From assembly GCA_009760855.2 (NCBI GenBank), contig WPIO01000029.1, forward strand, positions 2,063,501-2,127,500: DNA of 64,000 nt, written 5' to 3'. Each line of letters begins with the position of its first letter. Within the stretch, counting starts at the first letter, position 1. Both the position numbers and the translations under genes were made by a program. The notes under the pieces are model-generated. The model was not told where the DNA came from. It did no database searches and worked only from the letters and a program-made list of their open reading frames with translations. This document shows, piece by piece, positions 1 to 12,494 of the stretch. This DNA is from Cristatella mucedo (lineage: Eukaryota; Bryozoa; Phylactolaemata; Cristatellidae).

Positions 1-46
1 ACACGAAGGACGAATCACAAAGACCCATTAAATGCTGTACCTCATA
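1..46 (-). repeat. LINE-A 3' UTR fragment
   Basis: GACGAATCACAAAGACCC and the following AAATGCTGT repeat the block at 598-626 and 9568-9600, which belongs to the LINE-A 3' end. Confidence 0.6.
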
Positions 47-361
47 CTTGAGTAGTTCCTCGAATGATCTTTGTCCGTTCACATCATTATTATGAGCGTT
101 AGGTTTTTTAATTTCTGAATCGCATGTTGTGTGTGCCTGCTGCTTCTACTATTGTAATTAGCGCAGCAGCATCGGCCACTAATGTATTCCTGCCTGCAGC
201 AGTAGGCTGGACAATTGACTCGGCACAGTGCAGCGTCCGGCCCTTGATGTAAGGATGTTGCCAGCCACAGCTGCACTACCCGATCTGCCGTAAGACAGCC
301 AGCTCGTACGTGTACGCGTTGAGAGAATAAAGATTGAGTCTTGCTAGGTTTGAGGTCTCAA
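46..361. other. no recognisable feature
   Basis: I see no gene or repeat family here. A 65-codon minus-strand open frame has no recognisable product. Confidence 0.5.
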
Positions 362-1145
362 TATAATAATAATAATAATAATAATATTGCACTTGATAAT
401 GGCGCCCTCAGAGAACTTAATCTCTTTCTAGGCGCTTTACATTTGCTGCAAAGTGATATGCAATAGAATAGTAAGTAAAATCATGCTTGAAAAACAAACA
501 AAATGAATAATTTGGTTAGGGGTGACATGCACAGGGTCAGCATGCAAATGTGGTTAGTGGCAGCATGCACAGTGTCAGCACGCATAAGCACATCGAGGAC
601 GAATCACAAGGACCCACTAAATGCTGTCCTAAATAGGTATGTTTTTAAGTTTTTTTATTTTAAATGTGGTCAGGTCAGGGGATGTTCTTATGCAGGTCGG
701 GAGGGAGTTCCAGGCTGTGGGAGCATACGAGCTAAATGCACGGTCTCCAAAGGATTTAAGGTTTGTACGAGGTATTTCCAGACTGTTGGATTCCGAAAAG
801 CGAGTGGTACGATGCTTGGCCTGATGGGGGAGTATATCTGAAAGATAGGCTGGAGCCATAGAATGAAGGGACCTAAAAGTGAGCGACTAAACCTTGAAGT
901 CAATCTGTTGCTTGACTGGTAGCCAGTGCAGGTCGGCGAGAAGTGGAGTAATGTGGCAACTGCCACGCTCACGACAGACAAGCCTAGCTGCAGAGTTTTG
1001 CACCAGCTGCAATCGCCTGATCGCACATGCTGGTAGGCCAGTAAGCAGTGAGTTGCAGAAGTCGAGACGAGATGTCACGAATGCATGGACCAGCTTGGAC
1101 GTGGTATCCTTATCTAAACAAGCTCTAATTTTAGCAATGTTATAA
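362..1145 (-). repeat. LINE-A copy 1: non-LTR retrotransposon 3' end
   Basis: A (TAA)n tail at 362-386, then the hairpin tail (GCGCC..GGCGC type), 3' UTR, and a broken reverse-transcriptase C-terminus on the minus strand. Pieces are MTSRLDFCNSLLTGLPAC, AARLVCRERGSCHITPLL, DLHWLPVKQQIDFKV, and in another frame [19 protein letters not shown] and [16 protein letters not shown]. This order (SRLDFCNSLL, NSAARLV, LHWLPVKxRIDFK, LAPxYLSDLL, AFSxxAPxxWNSLP) is the C-terminal part of L2/CR1-type LINE polymerases. Frameshifts make it a relic. Confidence 0.88.
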
Positions 1146-2600
1146 AGCTGAAAATAGGCAGATTTGACTGTGGAGCTGATGTGATATACGAGTTCAGTCG
1201 GTCCGCCACAACTCGTTCCGGTGTCTTTGAAAGGAGAAGGGAGACTGGACGGAAGCTGACCAAGGCCTTTTGGTCTAGCATCAAATTCTTATTTATTGGC
1301 CTAACGACAGCCTTTATGAAAGGTGCAGGGACATGACTTTAGGCTAAGGACATATTTATTATGTTAGTCATGCATGACAGCAGCAGATCTGAGCATCTTG
1401 GAAGTAGGAAAGTTGGAATATAGTCTAAAAAAAACTAGTAGTCTTCTTTGAGAGCAATTTCAAGATAAGGTCTCTCCTTGAGTCCTTCAATGTAGATGTT
1501 GAGGTAGTGCACGGAATTGGCTGATAGGGTTCCAGAGGGGATGCTTCCAGCCTAGGGATGGAGTCACTGATCTCGTCTATCTTGCTGACAGAAGCTTGAG
1601 AGGGGATCGGCTAGGTCACCTAGGTCAGGATGAAACATGAGAAAGTAAGGAAATGGTTGATGTCGACATCAACCATTTTTTGATTGTGCATCTGCGATTC
1701 AACAGTATTTTTTCAATTCAATTTCAAAGTTCAAAGTACTTCGTGTCTAATTTTCACTGCCATGATCGATTGCATCTTTTGAACTCAATCAGTCGGCAGT
1801 GGCTTTTGTCATTCGGTGCATAACGAACGAGAGTCGCTCTTGCTAATCCCTCCGGCACCTCAATCTCGGCATTCATAATCGCACATTGTCTACTAAACCC
1901 TAAACGTCTACAACCCCTTAAGCAAAAATTAAGCATATTTCTCAATAACTAGCACGAAACGGAACGCTAATCCTGCCAGTAGGTTCCTGAACTTTTAAAG
2001 CGTAGCTGTACGCTGAACTGCCGAATTCGAAATTAAAAAAGGTCAGCGCTTTAGAGCTGACTCCGTACAGCTGGCTTGTCAGCTTTCCAAAGGTAGCCCA
2101 GGGTGTCACTCAGCATCGTATGCACAATGTAGACAAATCTATGTGACTGTAACGAAGGGTTACAGAAGTTCTACAAAGGCCATGACGACCACCAATCGCT
2201 CCGTGGCCTTGAGCTCAATCGCGAAAATGCCAATGCCAACTCCGTAAGCACAGCTCCCTGCCTGTCTCGTGGCGTCTGTGTGTATTCGGCTTGGGCCCCA
2301 GGCTATCGCATAATCGGTTTCTAGCCAATACAATTTAGGAACCGTGAATAATATATACCAGTCGTAATCTTGCTGATTTAGCACGCTGCCGTTTCACCAG
2401 CACCGCCTGCTATGAACACGCGACTAACGCGAGTCCTAACAGCTCGTTCGTCTGTGGGGATGTACCAGTACATCGCCATACGACTCTTTCGTAGACTTTG
2501 TCCACACCTCGCTACTAATTCCCCCAAGCCCTGTCGCCGATGGAACCCAGTTGAGCGCCCACGCACTGAGCCATCAGTCGGCTATCCTCCGCTTTAAGCA
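1146..2600. other. no gene seen
   Basis: No recognisable coding sequence. A short inverted repeat (GGTTGATGTCGACATCAACC, about 1653-1672) is the only structure noted. Confidence 0.5.
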
Positions 2601-2604
2601 GTGA

Positions 2605-2885
2605 ACTGCAGAAAGCAAGGAACTTGTATCTCAGTCTGTAACTCCACAAAGCCGTTAAGACAAAGTCGGGGTTAAGCAGGACAGTTTTCTGTAGTGAAAT
2701 CGAAGCCCAAGCCGCTGTCGCACACAGGCAGTCGCCAACAGATTTAATACTGCCTAAAAAAGAGGAAGTCCGAAGCATAGCTGAGTCAGGTGGGCAGCCG
2801 AAAGTAGGCAACATAAAGATAGCAGCTCAGGACCGCTGGAAAGGATGCGCCAGCAGTCGGCAGTGACAGAGGAAGAGGCACCTAA
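2605..2885 (-). repeat. LINE-B relic, diverged 3' end
   Basis: CTCAGTCTGTAACTCCACAAAG, GAAGCATAGCTGAGTCAGG and GCAGCTCAGGACCGCTGGAAAGGATG match the LINE-B 3' end seen at 11.5 and 29.0 kb, with many changes and gaps. Confidence 0.7.
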
Positions 2886-5800
2886 CAGCACCTAGCTCGG
2901 TGATAGCCGATTGACCGGTCTGCGGCCTTCGGGTAGCTGAGGGCCCGAAAAGCTGTTGGGGCGAGACATATTCCTGCATCCACTCGGTGGCAGCCATTTC
3001 GCAAACTCTTTTGGGTTAAACTAGGTCTGCAACAAATTTGCATTAAATTGTATGGTGGTGTTTCTATGGAGTGCCGATAGCTTATTCAGCCGATTTCAAA
3101 TATGCACATCGTTCGGAAGAATTTTTTATTTAGGCCGGATTTTGAAGCAACCTCTTAATAATGAAAAGGTTTTTGAGTATCAGTGTGTTTATACCGTTCC
3201 AAGTATTTTGGTTTATTCGGATACTGAGATAAAGTGATGACATATGCAGACCATGTCTGCCTATTTTGTAAACAATCTTGTAGTCGCTTAAAAGGTGGTT
3301 TTGAACACACAGCAAGTTCTACCTTGCTCTTGTTGCTGTGTTGGAATGGCTCAGTCGACATGTATTTTCGCATTGCTGATGCAGTTTCGATCTTGCTTGT
3401 GAAGGCTTACCAAAGGTAAATCTTCGGCCAGGTGCATTGACTGCTAGTAATTATGCTAATGGCGAGCTGCTCTGCCTGACACATAAACACTGATTGTGCT
3501 TCCACAGTTGAAAAATGTCCAACGGAGTAGTAATCCGTGTTTTATAGAGCTGACCCAATCATATGAGTATCAACAAACCAGCAGGTTTATCCTGAATGGT
3601 GACTTAGGCTTTGGGGTTGGTCAGCATTACTTTTTTCCAGCCACAAGCAGATAAGCCTTATTTTGGGATTCAATACATTGATAGAATGCTCATATACGGA
3701 TGACCCTTTAAAGCCACGAGCCATTGCACGAGTCCGACTACACTTATCTCACTACTCCCTACTCGGTGAGCCAATTTCCACCGTTGAAGTTTACTTGGTA
3801 AGTTTCATCGATCTGAAATGGCTGCTGGCATCAAAGGAAGCCAAACAGAGTAGGGCAACGTCGGCCGATGGTGAGTTCCGGATTTGACTCCGAGGCCAAT
3901 AGTTTATGGTCATATCTGAACGGTATTATGTCGTTCATAACTTGCTGTGTTATGTTTCAATAAATTTTTAGCTCATCAACTCAGCAGAGACGTGCAACGC
4001 ATTTAGAATGCAGTAAACTCATAGTAGTATCTCACAATGGGATGGCCTTGTGCTACAAAACACATTCTGCTTATAGCACTGACATACGCACAAATTCGTA
4101 CTGCTACCCCTCCTTCAATCAGATAGTATAAATGGTGCAACACCAAACGTTCGGTATGGAGGTATATTCCACTGCTGTGCGAGTGACGTAGCCCACTCCA
4201 GAGTGCTTCTTTTTTGCGTCGGGTGAGCAATAAGCAGGTCGCCTACCCTACAGCCTTTCTGGTGCAACGTACTTATCCTGAATGGGTCGCTATTTCGCAG
4301 GCCAAAACAAAAAGTACATACCAAACACAAATAGGTGATTTTATTGAACATAATTCACAAGCCGACAATGTCGCTACAAGTCTAGTTCGGTCTTATTTCC
4401 ACACTCCTCGCCAAAAATCGTCAAGCTAAACACGAGCCTGGCCCTAGACGCAGGGTGCTATCACAGGGAAATACTGGCTCTATACTTAAGACATTTCCAC
4501 CTAGGCTAGGCATTGCCTTCGCGGACCAATGACTCGAACACAAAGAGTCATGACTAAAAGCGCCGGTTCAGGCTCCCAGGGGTTCCACCGGAACCCTCTG
4601 TGCTCCGAACGCGGCTCTGTCGAGGGCACACTAGCTGCCCGGGATCGTTCATCATTCTAAGCTTAAGTGGGCTCATCGAAATTCAAGATATTGGCTTCCC
4701 TAACCAGAGAAAGGTACTGCTTCTATTCCCTAAACAGGAAATAGGAAAATCCTGAACTTAAACCGCGTCGGCAGCCATGAACTTGTCCGACTTTCGCATC
4801 TCGACCCTTCTCACCGAGCACCCAACTTCCGAAACTCTTGCCATCTCCGATAGGCCTGCATAGCGAAGGCTCAAACCCGGTAGATCGCTGACCAGCGACT
4901 TGCTGGCTGGGTCTGGTGACCCCTGGCTGACTCTCTCCAGTAGACTGACTTTCGGCTGCTCTCACAGATGCTCCTGCTCCCCCTGATGAAGCTTTGCCTT
5001 TTTAAAAAGTATGGGCAAAAAAAGGTCTACACTCCCTATCCCCGGCCAACGTAGAACCCAAGTTCACGTGCAGGGCCTACTGTAGGGGTGTGGGTGGGTT
5101 AGACCTTTCCAAATGGAAATGCATTAACCCAAACCTACACTGCCCCTTCCGGCTGCCTTCTCACTATCACCGTTCATAGACTAATTAGCTTATCTTCGAA
5201 GCATTAAATCGCTCCGTGCCTTTTCAGTCACTCTTCATTCAAAGGCCGATGTTTTCATACCCAGAAGTTAACTGCATGTGCTCTCACGCCTGAACCTCCC
5301 TAGGAGTAGAGAGGCCCTACACTAATCAGAGCTTTTCAGATGATCAGTGTAAACCCAAAACAGGGCAGTTTCTGTGGAATTATTAGCTCTAAATCCCGAT
5401 TGGAACTTACTATCAAAATCTGACTAACTGTTCGTTATTCAACATTAATATGACTTTGCATACCCTCAGTTCATGAATATGAGGTACGGTTGTACAGTAA
5501 CAAATACAACCACTGACCAAGTAATTTCCAAAACTACCTGTCTTCTCTAGTGTAGCTATGCACCACCGAGTGTACACATACACATACATATTTAAAGTCA
5601 AATCAGCTTAGTAATTACTAACACTATGCAGCTGCTGAATAAAACCAAAATAAAATCTCACTAAAGTTGGTGCAGATTTTTCACCTCAAAGTGCAAGCCG
5701 AAACCAATTAAGTCCTGTCTGGAGGAAGGCATCTATACACAATAAAGCCTACAGCTTCTGGCCCACTCAAGAATGCTATAGTATACTGAAGCAGGGAGGT

Positions 5801-6031
5801 GTAGGTGCAGTAGAACTACGGGAGGCCAAACCGCAAAAGCAACGATAAAAAAATCAAGCAGCTTCACGACAGTTTCAAATGAACGTTTATATTATGAACT
5901 AACATCTGCACATATTATGTACATCTTCATCGTCATAAGACGTACAGCATTCATATAAATATCGTCAAAACAACAAGCACCCCATAACAGAATTCTGAGT
6001 GACAACAAAACTTTGGTAAAATGCTAAACAT
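2886..6031. other. 3' flank of PDE8, no gene seen
   Basis: About 3.1 kb of unique-looking sequence. Several 60-80-codon open frames occur on both strands, but none shows a known motif. Confidence 0.5.
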
Positions 6032-6037
6032 TTTAAT
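6032..6037 (-). promoter_or_regulatory. candidate poly(A) signal of PDE8 (ATTAAA)
   Basis: On the minus strand ATTAAA lies about 710 nt past the stop codon and is followed within 30 nt by a GTTTTGTTGT tract that fits a downstream GU-rich element. The nearest canonical AATAAA on this strand is much further away, at 4340-4345. Both are candidates only. Confidence 0.3.
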
Positions 6038-6744
6038 TTAAAGAGATAACTGTCGCTATAACAATTAAAAGAAGAATAGAGTAACTGCACAGAGCATCAA
6101 CAGCAGCCACCCGCCACGCACAGCATGCATCGGGTGCCACCACTGCAGCGGCATATTCGCCCTGCGGTTCCTAGAAAAATATAACTGACAACGAACCTAA
6201 TATTAACCCTGCGAGTGCACCAATGAGCAGTCGGCAGCACACGCATCGCACAAGGTCGGCATGAGCTGCCAACCTCCCTAGGACTGTCGCTTGCATCTAC
6301 AAATGTGGATTACTGATCACAGCCTCTACTGACATGTTATTGCACCAATGACGACAAGAGGTTTCACGACCCCTCATCACGGGAAGCATAGCAACTGGAA
6401 GGTCTATTAAAGTCGCTAGCACAAGATCTCTATGATGCGCATATTTTCACAAAGGAATGCTTGATTGTCCAGGATAGTGGTAAAACAACTGGGGTATGCA
6501 GATCATTCATCCCTTGTCAGGTTGACATCTAGTGGGATGACGTAGCTGTCGAGTTTTAGTTTGAGGTCGCAAGACGGTCGTCAGGCGATCCGTTCAAAAC
6601 CAGTGACTAAACTGCCACAGTTACTTTGCAGGCAGAGCCAGCCTCCATTTCTAAACACCATCAAAATAAGGATGTCACCGCACTTAACTGCATCTGCAAC
6701 ATCGTACCGGCAGCTAAACAGTGTGAGGTGACAAGTGGTGGGAG
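6038..6744 (-). other. putative PDE8 3' UTR
   Basis: From the stop codon to the ATTAAA candidate. An open frame near 6,540-6,600 on the minus strand has no recognised family. The extent is inferred only from the poly(A) signal. Confidence 0.35.
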
Positions 6745-6848
6745 TCAGGTGCCTGACGAGCCAGAAGTGCTCCCCTTTTTATCTTCCTCCTTCCAATACT
6801 TCCAATTCTGTTGCAGATTATTGATGACCTCCGGGGCATCAAGAAACG
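6745..6848 (-). CDS. PDE8: PDE8 terminal coding exon with stop
   Basis: Acceptor GTTTTAG; after CG it reads [20 protein letters not shown], then [13 protein letters not shown] and TGA at 6745-6747. It aligns with human FVDLPDLMQHLDNNFKYWKG. The tail is short and Ser/Gly-rich, and ends about where human PDE8A ends. Confidence 0.93.
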
Positions 6849-8812
6849 CTAAAACAAAGCCAAAACAGCCTGAGGCAAAACAAGCAGCAACAAGTGACAC
6901 AACATGCTAGACACTTATTATCTAGTTACGAAACTGCATTGCACTGCATTACTTCATCTTCCTTGCCTATATGGGTTTTGAGTTCCAAGGCATAAGAATT
7001 TCAGCAATGGTACTATAGTCGACCATGCACATTATGGGCACAAGACTTGCATGATTCCCAAGAAGCACAAAAGATGAGGCATCTCAACAACAATGCAAAG
7101 CCTGGATGTCAGACTAGAGCTTATTATTCGATGCAGAGTACCCATTATCAAGTTGTAGCATCACCGGCAATGGTGGCCCCATTCCAATGGCAATGAAAAA
7201 CGTCAATCATAATCGACCACACACGATACAAGACCGAGGTCTTGCAAATGCTTGTCAGGAGTTGTCGCTAGACAAGACACTTCCTTTGTTGAAGGTCAAA
7301 TACTGCGACATCAATAAGACATCAGGGATAATAAGCCAAGCGAATGACAAAAACAAAAATAAACTGCTACTGGCAGGCAAATATCACTGCCCAGGGATAA
7401 GCTTTGCAGGCCCAAGTACAATATATGCACAAGATAGGCTCTTCCTGCATATTTAAAATGCCTAGAAAAATTTAGTTCCCTTGAGGATTCTATGCCAATT
7501 TTTTTAATATTAATACTATTATTTAGAACTGTCCTTTGGGTAGAGCTTGCCTCAGATGGGCCTTTCTCATGAAATGCCCACAAAACTCATATTTGGTTAA
7601 CTTGGGCTGCCATAGCGATACACGAATATAGTCATACTGTCTTCCACTATCTGAAGCATATCGGGAGCACAATTTTAATGGGCACTGGCATGTGCTGATA
7701 ATATATCTATAACATGCAGGTTCATGAGGATTTGACTCCCTGGATAGTTAGTCGAAGGATATTGGGAAAGCTTGATTTCTAACAGCTTCAGCTTTAGACA
7801 CGACATCTTCTTGAACAATAAATTAAAATTCTAATGTACTCATTCTGAAGATGTTATAACTGTGCTGCATCACCTCATCAATCGGACTTACCGTGAGACT
7901 CTGAGGGCACTTACTATTGTGATGTGATTACACAGTATTTCACATACGTCGACTTTCAGAAGCAAGTCGCTAAATATGCTTTGAAATAGACAGACACACC
8001 CGCATCCATACACTGTACAGCTCAGCAGCAGGGACCGCAACAAGATGCCAATATCTTACTAGCACGTACAAAAAGCAAATTATTTTTGAGACTACCTGGA
8101 AGTCGGAGATCTCAACAGGTTTTGAGTAGGATTCTAACTTGTAGTAATTCGTGGGAATGAATCGCTGAGGAAGCATGAAGATATGGAGTGGACAAAAAGT
8201 TTCTATGAAAACCTCAAGTCTTTATCATAGGCCCTGCTTGGAATACTATTTGTAGCAGCTCAGTTCTGTCAGCATATAGTGAGTAAATAGAGAGACTACC
8301 TTTTATATTTTGCATGCTATATTGAATGCTAAGACAACAAAGATTTTCCAGGTAGCTTACAGGCAGACTGAACCATGAAGCTGAGCAAGCCCTGTCCCTA
8401 CGAGGCCACCGCACAGAAATTCGATGTTGCAATAGTGCATGATGCCCCAGGAAACAATGCAGAATCACTCGGCGAGGTATAACCTTACCAGATGAACATA
8501 CTAAGGCCAGGGTAAAACCTTGAGTTCTGCACTGGCAGATGCTGCAATGGAGCACATAGAACAGTGCTAACTCCCTTGTTCATTTTGACTAAATCCAACG
8601 GCCGTGTCAGGGCGTTTACAGCCATGAACACTTGAGTACCCAAGATTCCTTGGTTACTACTGAGTGGATGAAAGTCTTCCTGCCACCATTGTATAAGTCA
8701 AAGGGAAAAATTAGTAATTACTATTGACGATTCCAACAGTCACGTTATATAATGCATAGGGAGTGAAAGAGATTAATAAATTGAGAGCAAGAAAGCAAGA
8801 GAGAGTGATAGA

Positions 8813-8872
<60 letters not shown>

Positions 8873-11800
8873 GGTACTAAATAAACACAGTACACAAATA
8901 TCAGTTTCAAAAAAGTCGGTAATGCTCACCTGTCCAGCTTTCGAATATTTTCAGAACGAGCACCTCTATGAATCCTGCCTGTGAATGCGCAATCCTGCAA
9001 GTGTTTCTGTCAAATGTAGGCATGACGATGGGTAGATTCCTGGCACGTTCGTCTTCAGTCTAAACAAATACATACAATTTGTCAGCAGCTTAGATCCCAA
9101 CATTAACTCGGTATCATTATTTGTGGCACACATACCCACAGCATGTTGCTACCGTGACAATGTATGCTGCACATGTAGGCTGTCACATTTTATGGCATGT
9201 CTTAGTCAAAATATGGTAGCTTTAACATGCATACACCAATAACATGCACACACATCAATAAACAACATCACCAGAGTATGTGGCCAAGTGCATACAACCT
9301 TATACAATATAAGATGCCACAGAAAGATAATAATAATAATAATAATAATAATAATAGTAATGTACTTGATAAAGCGCCCTCAGAAAACTCAATCTCTCTC
9401 TAGGCGCATTACATTTGTTGCAAAGGGAAATGCAATTGAATGGTAAGTAAAATCATGCTTGATAAACAAACAAAATGAATAATATGGTTAGGGGTGACAT
9501 GCACAGGGTCAGCATGCAAATGTGGTTAGTGGCAGCATGCACAATGTCAGCACGCATAAGCACATCAAGGACGAATCACAGGGACCCACTAAATGCTGTC
9601 CTAAATAGGTGTTTTTAGGTTCCTTTTAAATGTGGTCAGGTCAGGGGATGTTCTGACGCAGGTCGGGAGGGAGTTCCAGGCTTTGGGAGCATACGAACTA
9701 AATGCACGGTCTCCAAAGGATTTGAGGTTTGTACGAGGTATTTCTAGACTGTTGGATTCCGAAAACCGGGTGGTACGATGTTTGGCCTGATGGGATAGTA
9801 TATCTGAGAGATAGGCTGGAGCCAAAGAATGAAGTGACCTAAAAGTGAGCGACAAAATATAAGGACAGGACCAAGTCCAGATAAAGCAAGGGCTGAAAAA
9901 AGGTCGTGGGTGCAAAGTCATGTGCTGTGAATTGTTCTGCTGAAGCTGCTATGGACCAGATCATAATAACCCAACCGTACAGGTGGGTACCCAACGTATG
10001 CAAGCAAGTTGAAAAACGAGCACAGAAAATAAACCTGTTGTGCTAATTGCTAACACGTTGGCCAAGAAGATTTTTGATGACTCGATCAAGATCAATGATA
10101 CAAACTATTTTTGCCATCTTTCTGTTGCAAGTAAAAAATGAGAAACCTGCAATGCTATATACCCACAACTTTGAGGTCTACTTTCATTAGAGGTAGAAGA
10201 CAACTCGGCACATATGCACGCCTCAATGAATCACAATTATAAAGCGTGCCAATTTAAAAGGTTTAGGAGGATTAGTCATTCACAAATGCCCGGTTCGTTC
10301 TAAAGCTCGAGTACCCAAATCAAGGGGGTAGATTCTTTAAAATATATATCTCTTCATTAATTTTCAGGAACAAATCGGACTGGAGAAAAGCATAATGCAT
10401 GAGAGAAGCTGTGGAATCGATTACTCGATAGAGTAGTCCCTGAGCTGCGCACACTCCTACACAATCAGCTGACCAAAGCACACTACATTCTTCAGAAGCA
10501 CCACAAAGCAAATCATGAACACAAGCTACCAGCAATACAGTAACTATTGCCAGACGACAAAATGCAAGGAAGATAACGTCACTTTCGGTTCCTTCGTTAT
10601 CCAAATTTCTCTTGCTTCCCGAATTTCTTCTTTCCCTCTGGTCGAAACATCACCCTTAATTTTTGTGGTCACAGTGGGGCACTGCAAACTTGCTGAGGCA
10701 CGACTACATAAGACAGTGCCTTAATCGAATCAGGCTACATTAAGCCGAACTAGCAGCCATTTCATGACAAAGGCAAATGGTAGAATGTCAAAGTGACCCG
10801 CATGTAATTTTCTTGTAACTGCAACCAACAAGTATTTTTTTTATTTTCATTAGTTAAAGTAAACTCAAGTCAAAACACACTACATCCATAACATGCTGTA
10901 ACACAATTTTTGTCCTTAGGCAGCAAGTGTAATTCCTAATTGCTCATGCCTCAGAAGTATAGAAAATGAATGGTCATTATTCACTACAAAGTTTGTTCCT
11001 GTGACCACGACAGTTATTAACTTCAAATTAACCAATTTCCCATGAGAGAACTAAAAAATTTCTATCTTTCTGGTTCAAATTTAACAGACAAGAACAGCAA
11101 ATAAATAAAAATTACTATGGATTTACTCTGAAGTCATAAAAAAGTGACCGTTCAATAGGGTTCAGAAATAAGTAGATGTTCTAGATTTGAGGCTATACTG
11201 CAAACCACTTTCTCGAAGAAGCCCCCAATATATCCCCCTTCATGCTTTCGTTATACTGTCCACGGCAACGACACTGAAAGTCCAGCATATCCTTGCGAAA
11301 GTACTCGTCTTGCTTTTCTGAGTAAGCTCCTTGGAGTATGTTCTCCTTGAATTTGCCAAGACGAACATCAAGATTTCGAGGGACATCCTACATCTCATTT
11401 GGGCATAAATCTTCACGAGAGCCAAAACAAGCTGCTCATTGCTTCCCTTTCTCGGGCCTGTTCAGCTAATTGGCAAACTCGTCGCATTCTGATGTAATGT
11501 AATGTAATGTTATGTAATGTAATGTATCTCCGTCTGTAACTCCAAAAAGTCATAAAGACCACGTGGGTGTTACGCAGGAGAGTTGTGTACAGCGCACTCA
11601 CAGCCTAAGCGGCTTTCGGTACGCATTTGGTACCCAACAGACTTCGTTTCACGCAACAAAGAGAAAGTGGGAAGCATAGCAGAGTCAGGAGAGAAGTTGA
11701 GGTAGTGAGTAGCATAGAAGTAGCAGCTCAGAACCGCTGAAAAGGATGTGCCATAGTCGGCAGTAGGAGAGTAGTTGTCGTTGCACAAGAATTGTGGAAG

Positions 11801-12452
11801 CGAATTCCACAGTCTAGGACCTGATCCTCTTCATATGTGGTATGACGAAGATGCCAGCTTTGGCTTTTCCCTCTGACAGCAGTGGAAAGATATGTTGGAG
11901 GTACTTTAAAGCTGCTGACTCACTGTCAAGAGCCGCGAAAAACTGCTAGACGAAGCATATCTAACTTTATGTGCACGGCTGTCATAAGGATCTTAGGGGG
12001 TCTACCAGCCGCTCCCACCTTGATGCTGTTCTTCCCGATAGAGAACCCGGCCCACTGTGGTCGGTCATATTTGTGATAGTGCACCTTAATATCCCGACTG
12101 TCCGATAGGCAAAGAAAACAAAGGAAACTGTGTGAAACCACCTTATAGGTCCATCAGGATGATACAATTTTGAAGTCTCCAATGACCTCCCACCCATGGC
12201 CACCGTGCTTCAAGGCACCCTGCAACAGCTTGACAGACAGGTGTCGTCCTCTTTCAGGTGCATAGAGTGAGCCACATGGAGAGAAGGATACTTGTTCCCA
12301 TTATGAAGCAGCACTGCTTTAAGGCTCCTGGATGAGCTGTCTATGAATATTTGCCATTCACTCGACTTACAGGTGATTCCTACAGCCTCGAATAGACCGG
12401 TGCTTCTTGCTGATGCACAGCTGACTAAGGCAGTTGAAACAAAGGTTGGTGA

Positions 12453-12494
<42 letters not shown>

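Noticed and set aside
8085-8176. Exon-like minus segment ending in GT ([20 protein letters not shown])
   Set aside because: Lies in the last PDE8 intron; including it breaks the match between the flanking exons, and no family is recognised.
8900-8960. GTGCTC donor after FIE in the 8930 exon
   Set aside because: Would remove the conserved helix; the GTGAGC donor 29 bp further keeps the PDE8 F-x-x-W block and phase.
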